Source of the DNA: Gammaproteobacteria bacterium
GTDB lineage: Bacteria > Pseudomonadota > Gammaproteobacteria > SZUA-229
DNA: 15,708 nucleotides
Direction: 5' to 3'
Assembly (NCBI GenBank): GCA_027858635.1
Contig: JAQICG010000385.1
Span: 1-15,708 of the forward strand
Part shown: piece by piece, positions 1-7,044 of the stretch
Numbering within the stretch: position 1 is the stretch's first letter
Layout of the letters: every line of letters begins with the position of its first letter
Program-made: the position numbers and the translations under genes
The notes under the pieces: model-generated
Database searches by the model: none
Seen by the model: only the letters and a program-made list of their open reading frames with translations
What the model was told of the DNA's origin: nothing

Positions 1-165
1 AGGAGTCTGTCGGTTTTAGGGGGATTGAAGCGAGGGAGTGGGAGAGTGAGTACAAATTTTCCCGATTTTGAGGCGCATAGTTATTCTACGCAACGAAAAA
101 TCGGGGGAGATTTGGGCCGCTCTCCCACTTACGCAGCCAATTCACCCTAAATCCAACAGCCTCCT
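1..165. repeat. Large imperfect palindrome, MITE-like or transposon-end remnant
   Basis: Positions 1-21 (AGGAGTCTGTCGGTTTTAGG, then G) and 145-165 (CCCTAAATCCAACAGCCTCC, then T) are imperfect inverted repeats. The pairing continues inward: GTGGGAGAG near 38-46 against CTCTCCCAC near 120-128, TTTCCCGATTTT near 58-69 against AAAAATCGGGGGAGA near 97-111, and GCGCATAG against CTACGC around a centre near 83. Nearly the whole segment can therefore fold into one long hairpin. It has no coding capacity. This is the form expected of a non-autonomous miniature element or of joined ends of an IS. I infer the mobile nature; no transposase lies in the window, and because the window begins at the first base of the repeat I cannot see a target-site duplication or whether the element continues to the left. 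Confidence 0.6.
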
Positions 166-518
166 AAACTTTAGTTTTGTTCGGCCTTTGACAGCGAACG
201 ACTTATAGATGGCCCAGTTGTTCATGTATGCAGTGATAGCCGGTTCACAGAGCTAGATATTATTCATCAAAATATTACAATACGAGACCTGACCTCTTGC
301 TTGCTAATCGGATCTACGAGTTATTAAATTAGAAAATGTCAAATGTAAGGGGTTATCCCGTGTTTTCAAGAGGAATGACCTGACTCTTGGCAGCCCGATA
401 CAGACGTTAATTTGTCAGAAAAATCTGCGTTTTGGCACCGGTGGTTCGGGATTTACATCATGGTGCGGAACTCGCTATAACCAACCTTCTAAACTTCATT
501 ATGCAACAAGAAAATCAC
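166..518. other. AT-rich non-coding stretch upstream of the DMT transporter
   Basis: No convincing gene is seen here. A near-duplicate of about 15 bases occurs at 286-300 (GACCTGACCTCTTGC) and 377-390 (GACCTGACTCTTGG), roughly 90 bases apart, which could be remnants of a repeat or chance. The promoter of the downstream transporter should lie here, but I could not single out a persuasive -35/-10 pair. An open frame runs back to a TTG at 432, but it has no ribosome binding site and encodes no recognisable extension. Confidence 0.4.
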
Positions 519-1418
519 ATGGCGAGTGCGAGTACAGGTTTCGTGGCGCTGGCAGCTCTATGCTGGGGTTTATCAGGCGGGATCGGCGCTATCCTCATGG
601 CCGAAGGCTGGGATGCTTTCGTGGTGTCGTTCTACCGGGGCGCGATCGGGCTACTGTTTGTTCTCCTCTGGCTGGCATTGCGCCCACGCGACAGCGGATT
701 GGCTAGTCGCCGATTATGGTTCTGGTCGGTGGTTGCCGGTATCGGCGTAGCTGGCAACTTCTCGTTCTATTTTGTGAGTATCGCGGAAGGCAGCGTCGCG
801 GTTGCGGCTACATTGATGTACTGCGCACCAGTGTTCGTCTATCTTGTGTCATTCGCACTCAAGCTCGAAAGAGCCACCCCGCTGAAGTGGGCCGCGATCG
901 TGATGGTGATGATTGGGATCGTGTTGCTTACGCGCATCTACGACATCGGCGCGGGCGATGTCACTCCAATCGGTGTAGGTGCCGGGCTACTTGCCGGGTT
1001 GTTTTATGCAGTATTCATTTTCGGCTTCAAGTATGCGGCCCCACATGGCAGCCCACAGGCGATTCTCGTGATAGCATTCGCGGCACTTGTCATCATCCTT
1101 ATCTGGCCGGGCGATGTCGACCAGACCGTTGCAGTCCTGAGCACGCCGGTTTGGCCGCTGTTCGTAGCACTAGGTGTGCTTGGCGCAGGATTGTCGTTCA
1201 TACTTTATATCTTCGGCCTGAATCATACCGCGCCGGCCGTAGCCTCCATTGTGGCGATGGTCGAACCCGTCACCGCATCGCTATTCGGCGTGGTGATTTT
1301 AAATGAAAACCTAATAGGCCTGCAAATTTTCGGTATGGGACTGATTTTGGTCACCGTCACTGCGCTGAGCGTATATTCGAGCGCCCGACGGACGCCTTCC
1401 GATTTAACCAATATCTGA
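519..1418 (+). CDS. EamA/DMT-superfamily inner-membrane transporter
   Basis: A protein of about 300 residues made almost wholly of hydrophobic helices, consistent with the ten-helix, two-EamA-domain architecture of the drug/metabolite transporter superfamily. The first helix carries the family-like ALCWGLSG segment. The second repeat begins near IGVGAGLLAGLFYAVFIFGF and ends with the typical ASIVAMVEPVTASLFGVVIL segment just before the last helix. Members export or import small metabolites such as amino acids or nucleobases; the substrate cannot be told from sequence. The start is uncertain: ATG at 519 puts the first helix about 10 residues in, ATG at 501 adds six residues, and TTG at 432 adds 29; none has a strong ribosome binding site. 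It stands alone, between a palindromic element and an attC-like site, so it may be accessory DNA, although its base composition is not strikingly foreign. Confidence 0.85.
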   Translation: MASASTGFVALAALCWGLSGGIGAILMAEGWDAFVVSFYRGAIGLLFVLLWLALRPRDSGLASRRLWFWSVVAGIGVAGNFSFYFVSIAEGSVAVAATLMYCAPVFVYLVSFALKLERATPLKWAAIVMVMIGIVLLTRIYDIGAGDVTPIGVGAGLLAGLFYAVFIFGFKYAAPHGSPQAILVIAFAALVIILIWPGDVDQTVAVLSTPVWPLFVALGVLGAGLSFILYIFGLNHTAPAVASIVAMVEPVTASLFGVVILNENLIGLQIFGMGLILVTVTALSVYSSARRTPSDLTNI

Positions 1419-1685
1419 GCAGGAATTCAGATCTGTCTTTGCCAATTCGAGATTATTCTGATTTAAACCTCTGGCAGAATCATAATTTTTTGGCTGAAGA
1501 TGCTGCTGTAATCTGGTCATCCAACGAATAGAGCCGTTGTAATTTTGAGATCACATATTTATTGCTCGGATTCCATGAATATTCGGATGATTTCGCGCAT
1601 TTATCACATGGCACATCATCTTCGCATGCATGTTTTATTGCAAGCAATCCAATAAATACAACAGCCGTTAAAATCTTAATTTTTC
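1419..1685. other. Non-coding stretch after the transporter gene
   Basis: AT-rich sequence with no supported gene. The open frames crossing it on the plus strand run into the attC-like structure and the antisense of the neighbouring small gene, and resemble nothing known. I see no clear terminator for the transporter gene and no second attC-like structure. Confidence 0.4.
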
Positions 1686-1790
1686 AGTTAACGTTTCGGT
1701 TTACCCGACCGCAAAAGCGGCCATACCCAGGGCTCAACATGCCACTGAAATCGCCGCTTTTGCGGGTCGGGTGCAACCGGTTGTTAGCAC
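1686..1790 (-). other. attC-like integron recombination site (candidate)
   Basis: Read on the minus strand the segment has the parts of an attC site in order: outer box GCTAAC (1788-1783), an unpaired spacer, an L-type arm CGGTT, one extra base, ACCCGA, a second extra base, then the stem CCGCAAAAGCGGC, a loop of about 30 bases, GCCGCTTTTGCGG, TCGGGT, AAACCGAAAC and the outer box GTTAAC (1692-1687). Two unpaired bases lie on the same arm, near 1773/1774 and at 1766, about six paired bases apart. This is the spacing of the extrahelical bases in known sites such as that of the aadA cassettes. The TAA stop of the small minus-strand gene (1786-1784) lies inside the outer box, as often seen in gene cassettes. 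Against it: the outer 7-mers match the RYYYAAC/GTTRRRY consensus only in part, no integrase gene is present, and no second site is visible. Confidence 0.55.
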
Positions 1791-2152
1791 TGGTGTGCGA
1801 GGTATCTGTAAAGTTTTCGGCATACCGTATCCAATTCATCCTGCCACGTTGGATTTTCGGGAAATATTAGCGGACCATAGCCGGATTCAATTGCCTCAGG
1901 CACCAGATCACGAACAGGAGCGGGTTCCTGCTCGCTTACCGCTTTTTCGAGAATGTGGCCGCCGAGGGCATGCAGAGCACCGGAATACTTTCGCTGGGTA
2001 GTTATCGCCTTCGCTTCCAGTCCAGTCTCTTCCCAAAAGGATGAAAAAAGGTCGAGTAACTCTTGCGCTACGACACCCTCCGCAGAAGGAGACTTACCAA
2101 TTCGCCAGTCTTTGATCCACGTTCTGTCCGGTTTCATAATCAATGTCTGCAA
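1784..2152 (-). CDS. Uncharacterised small protein, about 120 residues
   Basis: I do not recognise this protein. It is soluble-looking, with no signal peptide or membrane helix. The N-terminal half is predicted helical (VVAQELLDLFSSFWEETG, then QRKYSGALHALGGHI), and the C-terminal half is rich in acidic residues and prolines and ends in DTVCRKLYRYLAHQC. Codon 1 at 2152 is TTG, preceded very closely by GGGAGGT (about 2160-2154). An in-frame TTG at 2143 (12 bases after GGAGG) and the first ATG at 2137 are alternatives, so the start is uncertain by up to five codons. It begins 12 bases after the stop of the 118-residue gene, so both are probably co-transcribed behind dnaE. Its stop codon lies inside the outer box of the attC-like structure, which raises the possibility that it arrived as a gene cassette. 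Confidence 0.7.
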   Translation of the reverse strand: MQTLIMKPDRTWIKDWRIGKSPSAEGVVAQELLDLFSSFWEETGLEAKAITTQRKYSGALHALGGHILEKAVSEQEPAPVRDLVPEAIESGYGPLIFPENPTWQDELDTVCRKLYRYLAHQC

Positions 2153-2164
2153 GGACCTCCCTTT

Positions 2165-2521
2165 TTATCTCAGCCCTGCTCGCCAATCCTCAACAAACTC
2201 TTCAATCGATTCAGCAAAATCCGGGTCGGGTTGCTGTTTGTTGATAGTGAGATGCACGACAGTTTCACTATTGTTATTTTCGGCAGTGACTGTACAGGCG
2301 AGTGCATTGGGGCAACCGGGTAAGGTGAAGCGCAGGCCGTCTTTGATTGCTTCGCGATGCACGGTGAAGACGCCCCAGATACAGTTGATTTCGCCGTGGT
2401 CGCCGTTATCGTGCATGACTTCGTAGACGGAGTTGCAGTGCGTGGGAAGACTCTCTATCGTCATCGATGATTGCAGTTCGGCTGGGGTGACTGCTTTATT
2501 GACTGTGCAAAAAAATTCCAT
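2165..2521 (-). CDS. Uncharacterised small protein, 118 residues
   Basis: Not recognised. The protein has no signal peptide or membrane helix. It has four cysteines (residues 5, 29, 47 and 70, the second and third in THCNS and INCIWG) plus one at 76, histidines in the middle (MHDNGDHGE), and a strongly acidic segment near the end (PDPDFAESIEEFVEDW). The central part alternates polar and hydrophobic residues (INCIWGVFTVHREAI, LACTVTAENNNSETVVHLTI), suggesting a small beta-rich fold. The ATG at 2521 is preceded by AAGG seven bases upstream, within the end of dnaE and the 9-base gap after the dnaE stop. The tight spacing suggests translation from the dnaE message. The cysteine/histidine content might bind metal, but that is a guess. 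Confidence 0.75.
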   Translation of the reverse strand: MEFFCTVNKAVTPAELQSSMTIESLPTHCNSVYEVMHDNGDHGEINCIWGVFTVHREAIKDGLRFTLPGCPNALACTVTAENNNSETVVHLTINKQQPDPDFAESIEEFVEDWRAGLR

Positions 2522-2530
2522 ACTTAAGCC

Positions 2531-5500
2531 TTAATAAATTACGTTTATCTGTTCGTCACTGAACAGGCGTCTCAGGCGATTCAGCAAATCTTCGTTGGGT
2601 TGCACTTTCCAGTCTTCGCCCAGGGTCAGGCGGGTGTGTTCGCTGCCGTTGTTGTACTGAATGTAAACCGGGCACTGGCCTTCGCGGTAGGCCTGTAAGG
2701 CGTCGCTGAGTTGCTGGGTTAGCTGCGTTTCCGACCAGGAGCCGTTGGCTTTGTTTTTGTCGATGTTTATTTCCAGGCAACGGGAAAACCGTTCGCGCGC
2801 TTCCGTCATGTTGTAGATGGTGCTGGCGACAATGCGATAGGAGCCGTTGAAGTCATCGTAAGAGACCGGGCCTTCGACCACCAGCAGTTTATCTTTTTCT
2901 AACAGGTGATTGAATTTTTCGTAGGTCTCTTCGTAAATAACCACGTCGATGCGTGCGGTGCGATCATCCAGCACGGCGGTGACGATTTTGCTGCCGCGCT
3001 GGGTTTTGCGGGTGCGCATGTTGAGCATCAAACCGGCCAGGCGATGTTCCGGTGCATTTTTCCGTCGGTAGTTGTTGTTGCCGCCGCCGGTGTCTTTGGG
3101 CGCGAGGTCGGCGGCTTTGGCCAGGGTGCAGGTGGTAAATTGCCGGATCTCTTTTTCGTAACGCTGGATGGGATGGCCGGTGAGGTACAGTCCTAAAATC
3201 TCTTTTTCATAAGCCAGGCGAACATCGTCTTCCCACGCCGGCACTTCAATCATGTGCACCGCTGCTTGTTCGTCTGCGGACTCTATCGCACCGAACATAT
3301 CGTCCTGCCCGGCGAGCGCATTTTTCTGACTCTGCTCGGCCAGTTGCAGCACGTTATTCAGGCTGGCGATCAGGCTGGATCGGCCTGCGCCCAGCTCATC
3401 CAGAGCACCGGCTTTGATCAGGGCTTCGAGCACGCGGCGATTCACCTTGCGCGTGTCGGAGCGACGGCAGAAATCGTACAGGTCGGTAAATTTTCCGTTG
3501 GCTTCGCGTTCCTTGATGATGCCTTCGAGCGCGGCTTCGCCCACGCCTTTGACTGCGCCCAGACCATACAGCACGGTTTTGGAATCGGGCACGCTGAAGT
3601 GATACAGCGACTGGTTGACGTTGGGCGGCAAGACTTCCAGCTGTTGTTCATGACAGTCTTCGATCAGGAACACCACCTTGTCGGTGTTGTCCATGTCGGC
3701 CGATAACACTGCGGCCATAAATTCCGCCGGGTAATGCTGTTTCAGCCACGCGGTTTGGTACGACAACAGGGCATAGGCGGCGGAGTGCGATTTGTTGAAA
3801 CCGTAACCGGCGAATTTTTCCATCAGGTCGAAAATTTTGGTAGCCAGATTGGCATCGACACCGCGCTTGATGGCACCGTCCGTAAACAGGCTGCGCTGTT
3901 TTTCCATCTCTTCGGCCTTTTTCTTGCCCATGGCGCGGCGCAACATGTCCGCGCCGCCGAGGGTGTATCCGGCCAGCACCTGTGCGATTTGCATCACCTG
4001 TTCCTGATACAGAATAACCCCGTAAGTCGGGTATAGCACCGGTTCGAGATCGGGGTGAAAATAGTCCACTTGTGAGCGGCCGTGCTTACGATTGATGAAG
4101 TCATCGACCATGCCCGACTGCAACGGCCCCGGACGGAACAGCGCCACCAGCGCGATCACGTCTTCAAAACTGTCGGGCTTCAGGCGCGTGATCAGGTCTT
4201 TCATGCCGCGCGATTCCAGCTGGAACACGGCAGTGGTATTAGCCGCCTGCAACAATTTGAAGGTGTCGGCATCATTGAGCGGCAGCTTGTCGATGAGCAG
4301 ATGCGCTTCGCCGCTTTTATCGCGAGCCTTGTTAATGTGCTTCACGGCCCAGTCGATAATAGTGAGCGTGCGCAGGCCAAGAAAGTCAAATTTCACCAGG
4401 CCGACCGCTTCAACATCGTCCTTGTCAAACTGGGTGACGATGCTCTGCCCGCCCTCCTCACGGTAGAGCGGGGTAAAGTCGGTGAGCACGGTGGGCGAAA
4501 TCACCACGCCCCCCGCGTGTTTGCCGGCGTTGCGCGAGAGCCCTTCCAGCGACAGCGCCATGGTGATCAGGTCGTGAACATCTTCTTCGTTATCGTAGGC
4601 GGCCTTGAATTCATCCGACTCTTCCAGTGCCCGGCTCAGGGTCATGCCCACTTCAAAAGGCACCAGCTTGGCGATGCGGTCGACGAAACCATAGGGCTGC
4701 GCCAGCACCCGGCCAACGTCGCGGATTACCGCTTTGGCGGCCATGGAGCCGTAGGTGATAATTTGCGAGACGCTACGGCGGCCATATTTTTCGGCGACGT
4801 AATCGATAACCCGATCACGGCCTTCCATGCAGAAGTCGATATCGAAATCCGGCAGTGATACACGTTCGGGGTTGAGAAAGCGCTCGAACAGTAGATCGAA
4901 TTGCAGGGGATCGAGGTCGGTGATTTTGAGCGCATAGGCGACCAGCGAACCGGCACCGGAACCACGACCGGGGCCGACCGGAATACCGGTTTCTTTCGAC
5001 CAGCGGATGAAGTCAGCGACGATCAGGAAGTAACCGGGGAAACCCATGTCGATGATCACTTTGATTTCGGTTTTCAGACGGTCTTCATACTCGGCTACAC
5101 GCGCGGCATAATCATCGGTGGCCGGATCGAGCAGGTTGCTCAGCCGCCACGCCAGCCCCTCTTCCGAAACACGGGTAAAATAACTTTCAGTGGTCTCCCC
5201 TGGCGGCAGCGGGAATTCAGGCAGCACGCTTTTACCCAGTACGGTAACTAGATTGCAGCGTTTGGCAATTTCAACGCTGTTTTCCAGCGCTTCGGGAATA
5301 TCGGCAAACAGCGCCTGCATCTCTTCACTACTGCGCAGATACTGCTGATTGCTGTAATTTTTGGCGCGGCGCGGGTCGTCCAGAGTGCGGCCACCGTTGA
5401 TGCAAACGCGGACTTCGTGGGCGTCAAAATCACTCGATTTCAGAAACCGCACATCATTGGTCGCCACCACGGGGGTCTGCGTTTGCAGGGCCAGCTCAAC

Positions 5501-6100
5501 GGCCTCCACGATGTAGATCTCTTCATTCTGGCGACCGGTGCGAATCAGCTCCAGATAGAAACTGTCCGGGAACACCGATTTCCAGTACTCCAGCCGCTGC
5601 CGGGCCTGTTCTTTCTGCCCCGAAAGCAGGCAGCGACCAACCTCACCTTCACGCCCGCCGGAAAGCGCAATCAGCCCTTCCGAGAACTCTTCCACCCAGG
5701 ACGCTTGCACCATCGGCACACCACCGTGCTGGCCGTCGAGATAGCTTCGGGTAATGAGCTGGCTGAGATTGAGGTAGCCTTCACGATTTTTGCACAACAG
5801 CACCATGCGAAATGGCAGCCCCTGCTCATCCTCCTCGCGCACCCACAGATCGACCCCGATGATGGGTTTGATGCCCGCCGCCAGCGACGCGCGGGTGAAT
5901 TTGACCATGGCGAACAGGTTGCTCTGATCGGTGAGCGCCACTGCGGGCATCTGATCGGCAGCCAGCGCCGACATCAACGGCTTAACGCGCACGACACTAT
6001 CGACCAACGAATATTCGGTATGAACTCTGAGGTGAACAAAAGCCGGCGATTGACCGGTAACTGCTTGTTCCTGCGATGATTCTTCCAATGCCTTACTCAC
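2531..6100 (-). CDS. dnaE: DNA polymerase III alpha subunit (replicative polymerase)
   Basis: This is the catalytic subunit of the replicative DNA polymerase III core, 1189 residues against 1160 in E. coli, and similar along its whole length. The N-terminal PHP domain begins at FVHLRVHTEYSLVDS (21-35). The palm carries GPGRGSGAGSLVAYALKITD (376-395) and the catalytic aspartates in PDFDIDF (D420, D422) with the third in KFDFLGL (D572), equivalent to E. coli D401, D403 and D555. ETTAVFQLESRGMKDLI-type and GYGFNKSHSAAYAL blocks (766-778) follow. QDDMF (932-936) is the internal beta-clamp-binding motif. The C-terminal part holds the OB fold and the tau-binding region. The start is a GTG at 6100 with a weak ribosome binding site, giving an N-terminus about 17 residues longer than in E. 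coli. It lies downstream of rnhB as in E. coli, but separated by a palindromic repeat, and is followed by two small unknown genes. Confidence 0.98.
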   Translation of the reverse strand: MSKALEESSQEQAVTGQSPAFVHLRVHTEYSLVDSVVRVKPLMSALAADQMPAVALTDQSNLFAMVKFTRASLAAGIKPIIGVDLWVREEDEQGLPFRMVLLCKNREGYLNLSQLITRSYLDGQHGGVPMVQASWVEEFSEGLIALSGGREGEVGRCLLSGQKEQARQRLEYWKSVFPDSFYLELIRTGRQNEEIYIVEAVELALQTQTPVVATNDVRFLKSSDFDAHEVRVCINGGRTLDDPRRAKNYSNQQYLRSSEEMQALFADIPEALENSVEIAKRCNLVTVLGKSVLPEFPLPPGETTESYFTRVSEEGLAWRLSNLLDPATDDYAARVAEYEDRLKTEIKVIIDMGFPGYFLIVADFIRWSKETGIPVGPGRGSGAGSLVAYALKITDLDPLQFDLLFERFLNPERVSLPDFDIDFCMEGRDRVIDYVAEKYGRRSVSQIITYGSMAAKAVIRDVGRVLAQPYGFVDRIAKLVPFEVGMTLSRALEESDEFKAAYDNEEDVHDLITMALSLEGLSRNAGKHAGGVVISPTVLTDFTPLYREEGGQSIVTQFDKDDVEAVGLVKFDFLGLRTLTIIDWAVKHINKARDKSGEAHLLIDKLPLNDADTFKLLQAANTTAVFQLESRGMKDLITRLKPDSFEDVIALVALFRPGPLQSGMVDDFINRKHGRSQVDYFHPDLEPVLYPTYGVILYQEQVMQIAQVLAGYTLGGADMLRRAMGKKKAEEMEKQRSLFTDGAIKRGVDANLATKIFDLMEKFAGYGFNKSHSAAYALLSYQTAWLKQHYPAEFMAAVLSADMDNTDKVVFLIEDCHEQQLEVLPPNVNQSLYHFSVPDSKTVLYGLGAVKGVGEAALEGIIKEREANGKFTDLYDFCRRSDTRKVNRRVLEALIKAGALDELGAGRSSLIASLNNVLQLAEQSQKNALAGQDDMFGAIESADEQAAVHMIEVPAWEDDVRLAYEKEILGLYLTGHPIQRYEKEIRQFTTCTLAKAADLAPKDTGGGNNNYRRKNAPEHRLAGLMLNMRTRKTQRGSKIVTAVLDDRTARIDVVIYEETYEKFNHLLEKDKLLVVEGPVSYDDFNGSYRIVASTIYNMTEARERFSRCLEINIDKNKANGSWSETQLTQQLSDALQAYREGQCPVYIQYNNGSEHTRLTLGEDWKVQPNEDLLNRLRRLFSDEQINVIY

Positions 6101-6355
6101 AAAAATGACGGTGTAAGGGACACAAACAGCCCCCGAAATAAGGGTTAAAGTCTACCTGATTCAGGCTGTGATATTGAGGGAAATATTGGAAAAACTTTTC
6201 ACCGCAAAAGCAAAACATAATGTTTTCACCGCAGAGGCGCAGAGGGCGCACAGAAAAACTAATTCTTAATAGTTTGTGCGAAGCACAAATAAAAACTCTG
6301 CGTTCTCTGCGTCCTCTGCGGTGAAAGCTTTTGTTTTTTGCTTTTGCCTTTGCTT
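6101..6355. other. rnhB-dnaE intergenic region holding a palindromic repeat
   Basis: About 255 non-coding bases. The half nearest dnaE (6101-6195) shows nothing distinctive and should hold the dnaE leader. The rest is the palindromic repeat described separately, flanked on the rnhB side by a purine-rich (minus strand) run of GCAAAA-type hexamers at 6328-6358. An open frame of 94 codons through this region (minus strand, 6377-6093) is an artefact of the repeat. Confidence 0.6.
6197..6327. repeat. Dispersed-type palindromic repeat (CCGCAGAGG family) with inner hairpin
   Basis: The arms at about 6223-6257 (starting TTTTCACCGCAGAGGCGCAG) and 6291-6326 (ending CCTCTGCGGTGAAA) are inverted copies with few mismatches. 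Between them TTGTGC-GAA-GCACAA (6274-6288) forms a tight hairpin. A partial direct copy TTTTCACCGCAAAAG lies at 6197-6211, just outside the left arm. Repeats of this CCGCAGAGGCGCAGAG type are known as dispersed palindromic elements in many bacterial genomes, where they commonly yield spurious open frames rich in RRERR. Here it sits between rnhB and dnaE and could end or stabilise transcripts. A role in regulation is inference only. Confidence 0.75.
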
Positions 6356-6967
6356 TTATACCTTCCCAACCAAACAACGTCTAACCGGCGCGTAGCTGCG
6401 GCGGTGCTCTGGGCAAGGGCCGTGTTCGGCCAGGGTGGCCATGTGGGCCTTGGTGGGATAGCCCTTGTGCCGGTCGAAGCCGTAATGCGGGTATTCCATA
6501 TGCAGCACCTGCATCTGCGCGTCGCGTTCTACTTTGGCGAGGATGGAGGCGGCGCTAATCTCGGCGACGCGAGCATCGCCCTTGATGATCGGTGTCACCG
6601 GGCAGCTCAGAACAGGGGCGTGGTTGCCATCAACAAATACATGATCGGGGCTGATCTGCAACTGCTCGACTGACAGCTTCATCGCCAGCAGGCTGGCCTG
6701 GAGGATGTTGATGCGATCAATTTCCGCCGGGCTAACGCTGACCACCGCCCAGGCCAGGGCGTGTTGTTTAATCTCGCCGGCCAGCTCTTCGCGGCGTTTG
6801 GCGGTGAGTTTCTTGGAGTCGGCCAGCCCGAGGATGCCGTGATCGGCCCCCAGAATTACGGCGGCGGCCACGACATTGCCCACCAGAGGCCCGCGCCCGG
6901 CCTCATCGGTGCCCGCGAGCAGGCCGGTGACCACGGGAAGCGCGTCCCACATTGTTTCATCCTGCAT
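6356..6967 (-). CDS. rnhB: Ribonuclease HII
   Basis: RNase HII cuts the RNA strand of RNA-DNA hybrids and removes single ribonucleotides misincorporated into DNA. With the start at 6967 it has 203 residues. The catalytic acidic set is intact: D21 and E22 in AGTDEAGRGPLVG, D113 in FVDGNHAP and D131 in IKGDARVAEISAASILAKV. The DSKKL motif and the C-terminal GYPTKAHMATLAEHGPCPEHRRSY-type region (read in two parts: GYPTKAH and HRRSYAPV) are also present. The open frame extends to 7027, but those residues would cross into the divergent promoter region. ATG 6967 or ATG 6952 (AGGA eight bases upstream) are the plausible starts. It is transcribed towards dnaE, the order seen in E. coli, but is divergent from lpxB, which is unlike E. 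coli. Confidence 0.96.
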   Translation of the reverse strand: MQDETMWDALPVVTGLLAGTDEAGRGPLVGNVVAAAVILGADHGILGLADSKKLTAKRREELAGEIKQHALAWAVVSVSPAEIDRINILQASLLAMKLSVEQLQISPDHVFVDGNHAPVLSCPVTPIIKGDARVAEISAASILAKVERDAQMQVLHMEYPHYGFDRHKGYPTKAHMATLAEHGPCPEHRRSYAPVRRCLVGKV

Positions 6968-6997
6968 TATTCTTGCTCTTCCGGTAGAATTCTCGAA

Positions 6998-7027
6998 TTG
7001 TCGCACAACCTGTGCGCCCGCTATCAT
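6998..7027 (+). promoter_or_regulatory. Candidate sigma-70 promoter for the lpxB operon, with small palindrome
   Basis: TTGTCG (6998-7003) and TATCAT (7022-7027) are separated by 18 bases and end 17 bases before the lpxB ATG. Inside the spacer lies the dyad GCACA-ACC-TGTGC (7003-7015), which could be an operator or chance. The 77-base gap between the divergent starts of rnhB and lpxB must carry promoters for both genes. I could not identify a good one for rnhB. Confidence 0.35.
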
Positions 7028-7044
7028 AAGAAGAAATCACAAGT

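Noticed and set aside
286..390. Two GACCTGAC-type direct repeats upstream of the transporter
   Set aside because: Only two short imperfect copies; too little to call an operator or repeat array.
432..518. N-terminal extension of the DMT transporter from a TTG at 432
   Set aside because: There is no ribosome binding site, the extra residues are not membrane-like, and ATGs at 501 and 519 fit the family better.
1709..1765. Reading the CCGCTTTTGCGG arms as an ordinary rho-independent terminator
   Set aside because: Each arm is itself a short palindrome, but no T-run follows either and the outer boxes and extra bases fit an attC layout better; the alternative is kept as a caveat.
1562..1870. A 102-codon plus-strand open frame across the attC-like site
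   Set aside because: It crosses the stem structure and the antisense of the small minus-strand gene; the composition looks random and there is no ribosome binding site.
4082..4858. A 258-codon plus-strand open frame, and several others antisense to dnaE
   Set aside because: They are opposite a fully conserved dnaE and show no domain signature; high GC at third positions explains the open frames.
6093..6377. A 94-codon minus-strand open frame between rnhB and dnaE
   Set aside because: It runs through the palindromic repeat and has the RRERR-type translation these repeats always yield; it also overlaps the ends of both neighbours.
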